Source: Saprospiraceae bacterium
GTDB lineage: Bacteria; Bacteroidota; Bacteroidia; Chitinophagales; Saprospiraceae
Reading direction: 5' to 3'
Length of the DNA stretch: 64,000 bases
Assembly: GCA_016711125.1 (NCBI GenBank)
Contig: JADJTQ010000007.1
Coordinates: forward strand, 392,572 to 456,571
Under the pieces are notes generated by a model. That model saw only the letters and a list, made by a program, of their open reading frames with translations, was not told the DNA's origin and ran no database searches. Below are positions 50,253 to 58,547 of the stretch, in pieces. The translations under genes and the position numbers were made by a program. Each line of letters starts with the position of its first letter. Within the stretch, counting starts at the first letter, position 1.

Positions 50253-50380
50253 TTATATTCTGCGGCGTTGAGAAGAGAAGGAGATATAGAAGAAATCGAC
50301 CCTCCTTATATACGGAAGAGCCAAGGAAAATTTCAATCAATATTAGCTACTATCAATATACTATGTAAAGAGAATACACT

Positions 50381-51295
50381 ATGAATCGAAGATATTTCTT
50401 TAAAGGAGCGGTAGCATCAACGGCTGTTCCAATATTCGGAGCATCACTGGCAATTTTCGATGATCCGGAAAGTGAGTTGCCACTGGCTGCTTATAATATT
50501 ATGGAGGACGTTAGAAAATACAGGAAGATTGATGCTCATGCCCATGTAGCTCTAACTTCTAATCCCAGTCCAGCGTGGGAAGTGGATTTTGCTGAGCGAT
50601 TGAATATTGCAAAATTAATCGCTTCAAAGCCGGTAGATAGAAATTTAGAAGGTAATCCTGAAGAATTTCGTGCCTGCAATGACCGGGTAATGGAGTGCAT
50701 GCGTAAATCTCCAGACCGGATCATTGGTCAAATGACCTTAAATCCCCGCTTCCAGAAAGAATCATTTGAAGAGATCAGGAGATGTATGGATCTCGGCATG
50801 TATGGACTTAAGGTATATAGTCACGTCAATATTAATGATCCCCTATTTTATCCAATTATCGAAAAATTCATTGATCTGAATATGATCATTTTAATGCATG
50901 TTGGGGTAGGGAGATCCCGAATTATCTTTGATCCGGGTGAAGCTCGGAGTACATCCACCGCTGAGGATTTTGTGGCCATTGCCAAGCGATTTCCAGAAGC
51001 CATGTTTCAATTCGCCCATTTAGCCGGTGGTGGAGATTGGGAGGCATCCTGTAAAACATTAAAGTATTCATCCAATGTTTATGTTGACATTTCCGGGAGC
51101 AATAATGATGCAAATATTATTGACTTGGCTTTGGAATATCTTGGCGAAGACCGGATTTTGTTTGGTTGTGACAACAGTTTTTACCAGGGAGTTGGTCATG
51201 TATTGGCTGCAAACCTTACTGACGAACAGCGCAGAAAAATCTACTTTGAAAATTATAATAACATTTTGAAAAAATCGGGGAGACATGTTAATTGA
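50381..51295 (+). CDS. Tat-exported amidohydrolase (PF04909 type)
   Basis: This is a 304-residue TIM-barrel metal-dependent hydrolase of the amidohydrolase_2 group. The leader MNRRYFFKGAVASTAVPIFG resembles a twin-arginine signal. Metal-binding residues are visible in KIDAHAHV, ILMHVGVGRS, QFAHLAGGG and the final Asp in LFGCDNSFYQ. The active site is therefore complete. The stop overlaps the start of the next amidohydrolase gene by 11 bp, indicating translational coupling. The reaction may be decarboxylation or lactone/amide hydrolysis. Confidence 0.87.
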   Translation: MNRRYFFKGAVASTAVPIFGASLAIFDDPESELPLAAYNIMEDVRKYRKIDAHAHVALTSNPSPAWEVDFAERLNIAKLIASKPVDRNLEGNPEEFRACNDRVMECMRKSPDRIIGQMTLNPRFQKESFEEIRRCMDLGMYGLKVYSHVNINDPLFYPIIEKFIDLNMIILMHVGVGRSRIIFDPGEARSTSTAEDFVAIAKRFPEAMFQFAHLAGGGDWEASCKTLKYSSNVYVDISGSNNDANIIDLALEYLGEDRILFGCDNSFYQGVGHVLAANLTDEQRRKIYFENYNNILKKSGRHVN

Positions 51296-52070
51296 TAGCA
51301 ATGCTCATGTTGGGCACTGGCCTTTTCGGCATAGAAAATACAATACGTGTGAATCGCTTTTAGGCAGGATGAATCAATTTGGGGTCGAGGTATCAATCGT
51401 GACTAATTTAAGTGCAATTTTTTATAAAAATACCCAGACTGCAAATACAGACCTTTATGAGGAATTAAAATCCAAAAGTATTTATGCAGATCGGTTTATT
51501 CCATTTGCGGTGATCAATCCCATCTATGGAGGTTGGAAAGATGACTTTGATACCTGTATCAATAAGTATGGTATGAGGGGCGTCAAATTATATCCTCAAT
51601 ATCACGGATATGACCTACACAACCCATCTTGTATTGAGCTGGTTAAAATGGCAAGAAATAGAGATCTGGTGGTGGCTTTTTCTTCTCGGGTTGTAGACAG
51701 TCGACCTAGTTCATGGATGGATATCGGCACAGAGTGGACACTAAATGATCTTTTATCCATTATTAGAAATGTGCCAGACGCTAAATACTTGTTTCAAAAT
51801 GCAGCCCAGTCATTACTTTTAGATGGAGATGAAATGGGAATTATAAAAGGTGTCAACTTAATTATAGATACCTCTGGCCGAAGTCTAAACAACCTTGGAG
51901 AATTACTAGGGACTTTCGGAGTTGATAAATTTGCTTTTGGCACACACTCGCCGATTTTGGATTACTGCACCGGTCTTCTGCGAATAGAGGCATTACGCCC
52001 ATCCGAAGCTACCGAGGAAAATAAAGAACAAATCCGGTCGGGTAATATTCGGAGGTTGTTGGGTGTGTAG
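51285..52070 (+). CDS. Amidohydrolase-fold partner with altered metal site
   Basis: This 261-residue PF04909-type barrel lacks a leader. Compared with its coupled neighbour, the HxH metal pair reads LIDSNAHVGHW (first His is Asn), and the final Asp motif GxD reads FGTHSP (Asp is His). The barrel is otherwise intact: MRGVKLYPQYHGYDLH and KYLFQNAAQSL. It could be a weakly active or structural subunit for the gene at 50381, or a paralogue with different chemistry. Its 11-bp overlap with the upstream gene suggests that the two products work in equal amounts. Confidence 0.8.
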   Translation: MLIDSNAHVGHWPFRHRKYNTCESLLGRMNQFGVEVSIVTNLSAIFYKNTQTANTDLYEELKSKSIYADRFIPFAVINPIYGGWKDDFDTCINKYGMRGVKLYPQYHGYDLHNPSCIELVKMARNRDLVVAFSSRVVDSRPSSWMDIGTEWTLNDLLSIIRNVPDAKYLFQNAAQSLLLDGDEMGIIKGVNLIIDTSGRSLNNLGELLGTFGVDKFAFGTHSPILDYCTGLLRIEALRPSEATEENKEQIRSGNIRRLLGV

Positions 52071-52100
52071 ATTGGATAAAAGTATTCCTAAGCCAAGGTT

Positions 52101-52186
52101 CAACCGCTCCGCGGTTGGAGATCGTGGTGCCCTGGGTAGCCAGGCATTTCATGCCAGGTTATTCATGTTCAACCCTTTTAGGGTTG
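52101..52186 (+). repeat. REP-like composite element (copy 2)
   Basis: Module A is CAACCGC-tcc-GCGGTTG (52101-52117). Module B has the core GGCAT-ttc-ATGCC inside GCC.../...GGT (52139-52159). Module C is CAACCCT-ttt-AGGGTTG (52170-52186). Compared with the copy at 4731, the A stem changed from CCAC/GTGG to CCGC/GCGG on both arms at once. Confidence 0.8.
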
Positions 52187-52248
52187 TAAGAATTATGTTT
52201 TGTGATTTATTTATGTTTGAGGATTAAAAACACCAGAGTCGTGTAAAC

Positions 52249-52581
52249 GGGAAAAATATCCCGGAGAGATTCAATCTAAATTGCTGCGGATGACTTCCAA
52301 TCCTGACTATCTGAATTATGTTTGTGATCATTAGACCGGATTCTCGGAATGCGAGAAGAATCCTGGAGGGATTCAACATGAAGTGTCTGGATGAAATGCA
52401 ATCCCGGTTGTTTGAATGGTATTTGTGTTCTGTAGGCATCCGGATATTGCAGATAGAAAATGAATCCCGGAGGAATTCAACCTAAGTTGTTCGGGATATA
52501 ATCCAATCTTGGTTGTCCGCATGATGTCTGCGATCTATAGACAGCAGAGTCTATAAAGTGAAAAAGAATCCCGGAGGGATT
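52249..52581 (+). repeat. Series of D-type palindromes (AATCCCGGAGGGATTCAAC)
   Basis: Four degenerate copies follow one another: near 52249, at 52359-52373 (AATCCTGGAGGGATT), 52463-52477 (AATCCCGGAGGAATT) and 52567-52581 (AATCCCGGAGGGATT). The last three are about 104 bp apart. Most are followed by (T)CAAC and, further on, by GAAAT or ATAAT CCAATC-type sequence. There is no coding frame across this 540-bp region. Confidence 0.7.
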
Positions 52582-52591
52582 CAACATGATT

Positions 52592-52647
52592 AGCTCCGGA
52601 TTTCATCCGGAGCTATTCATCAGCAGTAATCAACCACGGCGTGGTTG
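52592..52647 (-). repeat. Perfect 10-bp hairpin and inverted A module next to the transposase
   Basis: AGCTCCGGAT-ttc-ATCCGGAGCT (52592-52614) is a perfect stem with a 3-nt loop. It is followed by CAACCAC-ggc-GTGGTTG (52631-52647), an A module in the opposite orientation to the other copies. A CAGC/GCTG palindrome continues to about 52675. Confidence 0.75.
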
Positions 52648-52716
52648 AACTTTGGTCAGCAGGCACGTCATGGCTGAAAACAGCTGTTTAACGCTCCTGA
52701 GAGTCTTGATTAGTTT

Positions 52717-53163
52717 TTACTCCAGGTATTTTGAGTCAAATTCAATATTGTGCTCTCTTAAAAGGCTGATCAATTCCTCCTTGCTTGTCACCTTTTTGTG
52801 ATGTTCCTCCTGATTCTTGACATACTCGATTAGATTGTCTTTCGCATCCATAGAGTACGTAAATCCTGAATAGCCAGTTTGCCAACCGATAAAATGTGGG
52901 AACAAATTTTCGTCCTTGATCATTTTGGAGGAAGCCACTTTGATATCCTTTACGAAATTGGCCAATGCTACAGATGGATGAAGGTGGGTTACAATATGTA
53001 GGTGATCCTCAATACCGTTTATACGATATAAATGCGATTGGTTATTCTTAATTATTCCAGAGATAAATCTGAAGAGCCTTTCCCGGCCATCTTTAATCAG
53101 CGTTTTTTCTCGATCTTTAGTGCTAAAAACTATCTGATAGAGTATCTGAGTGTATGTGCTCAT
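52717..53163 (-). CDS. IS200-like HUH transposase of the REP-associated (RAYT) type
   Basis: This is a 148-residue Y1 HUH endonuclease (transposase IS200-like fold). The HUH-like motif is HLH at 54-56 in IEDHLHIVTHLHP, and the candidate nucleophile is Tyr114 in LIEYVKNQEEHH. Length is normal for IS200 TnpA/RAYT. Y1 enzymes cut and rejoin single-stranded DNA at hairpins. There is no tnpB or clear IS end, and the gene is surrounded by palindromic repeats with copies elsewhere in the window, matching a domesticated RAYT/REP arrangement. It is intact with no frameshift. Confidence 0.85.
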   Translation of the reverse strand: MSTYTQILYQIVFSTKDREKTLIKDGRERLFRFISGIIKNNQSHLYRINGIEDHLHIVTHLHPSVALANFVKDIKVASSKMIKDENLFPHFIGWQTGYSGFTYSMDAKDNLIEYVKNQEEHHKKVTSKEELISLLREHNIEFDSKYLE

Positions 53164-53229
53164 ATGATTTGCTTTTGTCCAATATGCTTAAATGTCTAAA
53201 ATAAAATCGGGATAGCGAAAAGACAACCA

Positions 53230-53375
53230 GGGGGATGGAAGGAATTTCCCTAAATGGTTGCTTGTGGAGAAAGTATTGACAAATCGAGGTTCAACCGCTT
53301 TGCGGTTGGAGGTCACGACTCATGGTAGCCCGGTATTTCATGCCAGGATATTCATGTTCAATCCTTTTAGGGTTG
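53230..53375 (+). repeat. REP-like composite element (copy 3)
   Basis: A leader near 53230 (GGGATGGAAGGAATTTCCC) also precedes copy 4. Module A is CAACCGC-ttt-GCGGTTG (53292-53308). Module B has the core GGTAT-ttc-ATGCC (53328-53348). Module C is CAATCCT-ttt-AGGGTTG (53359-53375), slightly degenerate. Confidence 0.75.
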
Positions 53376-53392
53376 TCACTTATATCATCGAC

Positions 53393-53536
53393 GGGATGGA
53401 AGCATGTCCCTAAATGTTGGTTTGAGGAAAAATGGTTGCAAACCAATGGTTCAACCACGTTGTGGTTGGAGATCGTGCTGCATCAGTAACCCGGCATTTC
53501 ATGCCAGGTTAATCACGTTCAACCCTTTCAGGGTTG
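53393..53536 (+). repeat. REP-like composite element (copy 4)
   Basis: The leader GACGGGATGGAAGCATGTCC is related to that of copy 3, about 163 bp away. Module A is CAACCAC-gtt-GTGGTTG (53452-53468). Module B has outer AACC/GGTT around GGCAT-ttc-ATGCC (53488-53510). Module C is CAACCCT-ttc-AGGGTTG (53520-53536). The module spacing matches copies 1-3. Confidence 0.78.
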
Positions 53537-53588
53537 TAAGTATGATGTATGTGATCTTAAGGAACCTGAGTCCATTAAACGCAAAAGG

Positions 53589-53736
53589 AATCCCGGAGGT
53601 ATCAACATGATAAATTCCAGATGAAATCCAATCTTGGTTGTCAGCATGATGTTTGATCTTCTTGTTACCAAAGTCACGGCAATGCGAGAAGAACCCCGGA
53701 GATATGCATCAGCAGCAATCAACCACAGCGTGGTTG
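53589..53736. repeat. D module and inverted A module right of the transposase
   Basis: AATCCCGGAGGTATC (53589-53603) and CAACCAC-agc-GTGGTTG (53720-53736, same inverted orientation as 52631-52647) close the repeat cluster. Open frames seen on both strands across 53400-53870 are repeat-derived. Confidence 0.65.
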
Positions 53737-53853
53737 AACTTTGGTCAGCAAGCATGTCATGGCCAAAAACAGATATTCTTAAAGCATTTAAATTGCATCT
53801 TGTCTTGGGGGGTAGTTCAAAATCAATTATGGTCAACCTTGCATTATTTATTA

Positions 53854-55224
53854 TTAATTCTGCCTAAATAATGGGTTTTCTATCTCCATTAAATTGATTT
53901 CCTGAAGTTCTCTGCTTTGCTCAATATCCATTGCTGGTTTGTCCTCTGTTTCGATCGCAAGTTTGTTTATCCACTTATTACTAGTCCTATCAGTTATATT
54001 AACCCAACCCACAATATAAAGCATACCATTGCTGGCAACTTCTAATCCCTGGCAATAACGCGGCCTCCGTCCATCAGATAGTTCTATCGGACCATGATCC
54101 GTATATTGCCTCATCGGTATATTGTATGTAACCAGATGAATTTCAGAGTCAGCGGAAGTTCCATCTAAATTTGTTTTTGTATATGGAGCGATATAATATA
54201 CCGTTTTCCCATCTTCCGACAGTTCAAAGGCTAGTGAAGTATACTCTGTTCCTCCCGATTTTTTATTCGGTGCAGCAGGGATTCGATCCAAAATTTCCAA
54301 TTCTCCTCTCGTCGGATCAAAAGAAACTAACCAATCACTGAAATACATAATAGCATAAAATTTCTGATAAGCCTCACTCCACTTCAAAGATCGCCAGGCA
54401 ACGCCAACAGAATAATTGACACCTTCCTTTCCCATAGGTATATTAAACATAGGCTGTTTAAAATTAGGTTTCTCCAGCGTGCTAATTTCGTTCTTACTAT
54501 GATCGTATACTTGTATAGTGCTGAACATAGTATGCCAATAGACATTGCCCGTAATTGGGTCCACCCCTAATGATCGAGGCCCTTGCTGAGGAGTAGGAGC
54601 GATGGCTTCCATCCAACGCTCTACTTTTTTCGTGTTAATATCCAGGTAAAGAAAGGAATAACCCGGCCACGTGACTGCATACATTCTATTACGTGTAGTA
54701 TCCATACTCACTGCTACCAGACCTTCATTTGGTGCTGCGATTCCAAAATCTTCGAATTTTCCTGTCTTGAGATCATAGCTCATAAAATGTCCACCGGGAT
54801 AAGTCCGATCATAGGCCCCAGCGTGGGTTCCAAACCAGAGCTTTCCCTTGTATTCATATAAATCACAGTGAACTTTTCCCTGATTAATTACTTTCGTGCG
54901 ATCCTCGCCAACGATGGTTGTCAGATCACCAACATTATCAACTTTTCCAACCCGAGGATTGTATCGGAAAAGTTGTGCTCCGGATTTCTTGTTATGTGAA
55001 CAAATAACATAATAAACATTTCCATCCGACGCATAAGTTATTCCATTATAATTAGAATCACCATAGGGGAAATTTCCGTCAATCATCTTTGCTTTAACCG
55101 GGCCATTCTTATAGACTGTAGCGGAGGTTTGCTGCGCTATGCAAAATGAGACTGGTAAAACTATTAATGCGAAAACAATCGCATGCACAAGTAGACTTGA
55201 TTTTTTTAGATTTAATATTGTCAT
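53854..55224 (-). CDS. Secreted beta-propeller protein of unknown function
   Basis: This 456-residue protein has a signal peptide (SSLLVHAIVFALIVLPVSFCIAQ, cleaved after about residue 30). The body is a six- or seven-bladed propeller with repeats of the SDGNVYYVIC, EYKGKLWFGTHAG, DTTRNRMYAVTW and SEDGKTVYYIAPY type, similar to SMP-30/lactonase or NHL-like families. No catalytic residues can be assigned. It is leftward, like the sialidase-like gene next to it, and may bind or hydrolyse a product of the island. The 445-bp gap upstream holds only one dispersed repeat. Confidence 0.65.
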   Translation of the reverse strand: MTILNLKKSSLLVHAIVFALIVLPVSFCIAQQTSATVYKNGPVKAKMIDGNFPYGDSNYNGITYASDGNVYYVICSHNKKSGAQLFRYNPRVGKVDNVGDLTTIVGEDRTKVINQGKVHCDLYEYKGKLWFGTHAGAYDRTYPGGHFMSYDLKTGKFEDFGIAAPNEGLVAVSMDTTRNRMYAVTWPGYSFLYLDINTKKVERWMEAIAPTPQQGPRSLGVDPITGNVYWHTMFSTIQVYDHSKNEISTLEKPNFKQPMFNIPMGKEGVNYSVGVAWRSLKWSEAYQKFYAIMYFSDWLVSFDPTRGELEILDRIPAAPNKKSGGTEYTSLAFELSEDGKTVYYIAPYTKTNLDGTSADSEIHLVTYNIPMRQYTDHGPIELSDGRRPRYCQGLEVASNGMLYIVGWVNITDRTSNKWINKLAIETEDKPAMDIEQSRELQEINLMEIENPLFRQN

Positions 55225-55310
55225 ATTGATATATTTTTACGCCTTCGCCGTTAGTGGGTAACTGTTGAATAATTATCGCATGGTTCGACATTAGAATCCG
55301 CAAATGTCAG

Positions 55311-55335
55311 AGTCAGGGTGAGCTTGCCGAACCCC
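55311..55335 (-). repeat. Dispersed GTTCGG repeat, copy 3
   Basis: On the minus strand this reads GGGTTCGGCAAGCTCACCC, almost the same as the copies near 47046 and 50228. Nothing else is seen in 55225-55670 beyond AT-rich sequence. Confidence 0.6.
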
Positions 55336-55670
55336 TTCTCTCGCTTCCTATTCGACACCTCCAGTGTTTCATCAAAACCCATTAAAAAATACCTAAGAGC
55401 CTATTTGTTTTAATCTAAAGTCGGAGACATTCTTTGATTTTTCTACTATCTAATACGATTATTTTTCCGTTCTAATTACCTGCTTACAGATACCTACTTG
55501 CAATTCCAATCCGGCAGATCTTTGCTCCAACCCACTATTTTGCTTTCCTAAAAGATACGAAACATAAGGGCGGTTGTAGATGACATTCTAGATAAAAAAT
55601 CTCTTCTCGAAAATCCTATTATCTTAAATATTTATGGTAAAAAATCGAAGTCATGAGTTCGATCGAGTCT

Positions 55671-56650
55671 CTATATCCTCCAAATTATAACTCCCATATG
55701 ATAACGATTATGACTTGCTATTCCAGAAGAATAATAAGCCGTCACGATATCTCCATTCTCCATCTGTACACTCGAAGGATAGCCAACATCTCCCTGGTCC
55801 AGATGCACCAATTGTTTTTCTTCGCTCCAGGTCATTCCCTGATCTGAACTCACCTTAATTGCGACTCCGTGCTCCACCCGATTCCCGTATGTCAAAAGTA
55901 GGTCGCCACTCTTCAATCGAGTCAGATGCCCGGGGTGTTTTTTGGCCTCGGTGAGCTCTCCACTCAAAATCCATGACCTACCATCATCTTCGCTTCTAAA
56001 AAGGTCCATCCCTTGTCCAGCTTTCCACCTTCTGTCTGCGGCGATCCAAGCCCCATCCGTGACCGCATAAATCGCAGTTTCATTATTGCTTCCTCTGCAA
56101 GAATTATGTCACCAAATGGAATTAATTCCGTCATATCTTTTTCCCTCTCAGGAAACCCATCACGATTTACAAGCCAGGTATGGCCTCCATCTGATGACCT
56201 GGACACCACCGGCCTCAAAACATCCACCAACGAGGGAGACCCTCCTGCATCGGCGGCAGCTTTTAGACTCCATCCCGAAGCAATCACTATGAGATCACCA
56301 TCCTTTGCCAGACCCGCTGCGACATTCATCCGGTTTCGCATATGCTCATGCAAAGCCGCAGTGCCTACTTTATTCCAAAATCGGCCATCCTTACTACTCC
56401 AACAATCAACATCTCCTTCGCCACGACCATGGCTTGGTTGATTAAAAATGCTGGCTACAATCGAACCATCTTTAAGTTGGGTTAGGTTCGGCCATGCGCA
56501 AACATTGTCAACGGCAATAAACCGATTCAAGATCTCGATATCTCCGGCAGTATGGTGGTGTATAGATCCTTTCGAAAGGATAGACGAGGGTATCGACATC
56601 ACTGTAGCACCAAGGACGGCAGATTCTCTGATGAATTTTCTTCGGCTCAT
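55671..56650 (-). CDS. Exported sialidase-like (BNR repeat) protein, one frameshift
   Basis: This protein has a Tat-type leader (MSRRKFIRESAVLGATVM) and is about 326 residues when repaired. Asp-box-type blades are seen in WSSKDGRFWNKV, SRSSDGGHTWLV, FRSEDDGRSWILS and VSSDQGMTWSEE. One base is missing near 56092-56096; restoring it joins ILAE to GSNNETAIYAVTDGAW and leads into the second half. It ends in YHMGVIIWRI, the usual close of the sialidase/exo-alpha-sialidase-like group. The arginine triad cannot be confirmed by eye, so it may be a different propeller hydrolase. Confidence 0.72.
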
Positions 56651-56899
56651 AGTTGTATGTAATACTTGGATTCCCTTTCAAGCAAACTACTATTATTTTA
56701 CAAAAAAAGACAATTTAACAACAACATACTATTCCGTAAACTGACCAGGTCATGATACCACTCTGGCAATGAAGGTATCACCTGTATAGCCTTTCAAAGG
56801 ACATCGGAAATCCGAAGGAAGTATATCTATTCTTAGTAGCAAATCTCCCGTTGAGGTCTGCCTCGACAAAACCATTATTGGTTGTTGACCGCTCTATAT

Positions 56900-56993
56900 G
56901 TGACTTGGTATAAAATGCTGGGTTACTCGTTCAACCCTTTAAGGGTTGTCTGGCTGATACTTTGGAGAATTGTTAGCCGAAGTACCAAGTCAC
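56900..56993. repeat. REPIN/MITE-like element with 11-bp inverted ends
   Basis: GTGACTTGGTA (56900-56910) and TACCAAGTCAC (56983-56993) form a perfect 11-bp inverted repeat. It encloses a C module, CAACCCTTTAAGGGTTG (56932-56948), and GGCT/AGCC (56953-56979). The rest of the 637-bp gap 56651-57287 has several short palindromes (e.g. CCTTTCAAAGG) and no credible gene. Confidence 0.6.
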
Positions 56994-57287
56994 TACTGAT
57001 TCTCTTTCGGTAAGTATCAATGTGAAAGACTAGTTCCAGGCGTGCTTGACCGAGCGCTTGTGATACAAGTCAAAAAAAAAAATTCGTAAGTATTCCCTTA
57101 AGGAGTTATCTAGAGCATGTTTTTGACATATACTTGATACTAAGCTTGGCAAAGATTTACTAATGAGGTTCCCTCTTGAAGCTCTTGATGGAAAATGAAT
57201 TCCAGAGTGGTGTGCCATAATTCAGAAGGGATATTATCTCTATTCATAGCTGAAATCAGACAAAGGGAGATGGAAATGTGCTTTAGA

Positions 57288-58308
57288 TTAAAATTGAAAA
57301 TATTCATAAATGGGTTTATTTCCTGCTGCCTCCAGAACAAGAACGACTTGTGTTTTTATGATTATCAATAGGAGCCAAATGCCAGCACTATAGAGTAGGG
57401 CAGACGTTAAGACAGATAAGGGCCCCTTAATTGATGTCTTTCTATAATCTATCTCAGCTGCTTTTGAGATTATTGTAAGGTTCATAAGTTCTATGTCCTC
57501 TCCACCAGCTTTATTTATTCTCTTATTTATTTGATTTAAGACTTCTTCTTCTTTTGGAGTTAACATGTGATTCTGCCTTTTGCGTAAAAGCCAGTCTTTT
57601 GTCATCCAGACTTCCGAATAATCAATTTCTTCTATGCGCTTCTTAAGTGTCACATTAGAACTTCTGACATAACTTCTTATGTTGATTTCAATTTTATTGT
57701 CATCCGGATTGTCTAAAACATCCTGATTGTTTTTGACCTTAGCCTCTGCCTTTTTGAGATCATCTATAGTTCCAAATTCAGAATAGAGCACTTTTTTTTC
57801 ATTTATGAAAGATTCTTGTGAATGAGCTTGAATTTCATTGGGGCTTCTTACTTGGTACACAAAGTGTCCAAGGACGATAAATATTGCACACAAGAAAACT
57901 CTTACCCAAAAGGGATCAAGTGGAGATTTGGATGCATTTACATTGGTTTTAAAATTTGACATCTTTATATCGATTTCTTGTAATGATTGATTTATGTCAT
58001 TTAATAAGATTATGTCTTCTTGAGTGTAATTTTTAATTTTAGCTACAATAACTTTAGAGTTATCGCTTTGATTACTGATAATTTCACACAGTGCGCTAAT
58101 TTCTCCGTCTTTGAATTTATGGAATTTACTTTTGATGAGTTGCACTCCTGACCAGCAAACGGCTAAAAGGGGGAACGACTATTAATGATAGATACGATGC
58201 TTTCGTTAGAATTTCAAGTTCTCCCAGAAGCCTTATATCTTTCCATGTCAATTGTCGCCTTATTTTCATGACGAGTTTATTTTGTGACGCTTGCGATAAT
58301 TCTGACAT
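57288..58308 (-). CDS. Membrane protein of unknown function, one frameshift
   Basis: The frame from 58308 (MSELSQASQNKLVMKIRRQL) breaks at a G5 run on the plus strand (58169-58173). Removing one base gives SYLSLIVVPLLAVCWSGVQL, a transmembrane helix, and joins to SKFHKFKDGEISALCEI. Repaired length is about 339 residues. Further helices are WVRVFLCAIFIVLGHFVY and SVLTSALLYSAGIWLLLIII, with a charged, partly coiled segment between. No family was recognised. It is the last gene of the leftward cluster. Confidence 0.6.
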
Positions 58309-58358
58309 AAAGCAAATTTGATTTTTTTAGTAATACCTTCAAATTGGTAAATATTTCA

Positions 58359-58541
58359 TCACTCCAGATCCACATCCCTCACATACGTCTTAGGAAAGTC
58401 ATCAAAATTGACCCAATAGCTTTTGAATAGTTCCATGACCGTGGCCACGGTACCTTTGGATCCTTCTGGTATGGTTACATCGCGATGATGATCCGATATA
58501 TCTCTTTTTAGGACCACCCGATCCCCAACTTTATATCTCAT
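58359..58541 (-). CDS. Small SH3-like protein
   Basis: This 60-residue protein begins MRYKVGDRVVLKRDISD, then VTIPEGSKGTVATV and YWVNFDDFPKTYV. The spacing of Gly, Val and Phe is that of small SH3/KOW-like beta barrels such as DUF4926-type proteins. It starts 6 bp after the preceding lipoprotein's stop, so it is probably cotranscribed. Function unknown. Confidence 0.6.
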   Translation of the reverse strand: MRYKVGDRVVLKRDISDHHRDVTIPEGSKGTVATVMELFKSYWVNFDDFPKTYVRDVDLE

Positions 58542-58547
58542 ATTAAT

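Noticed and set aside
50166..50384. Open frame of 72 codons before the Tat-type amidohydrolase
   Set aside because: It spans the dispersed GTTCGG repeat and overlaps the downstream start; the composition looks non-coding.
52080..53740. CRISPR-like array
   Set aside because: Repeats are palindromic, irregularly spaced, of several kinds and on both strands, with no regular spacers and no cas genes.
53400..53871. Several open frames on both strands beside the propeller gene
   Set aside because: They run through the REP-like repeats, overlap each other and have no protein-like composition.
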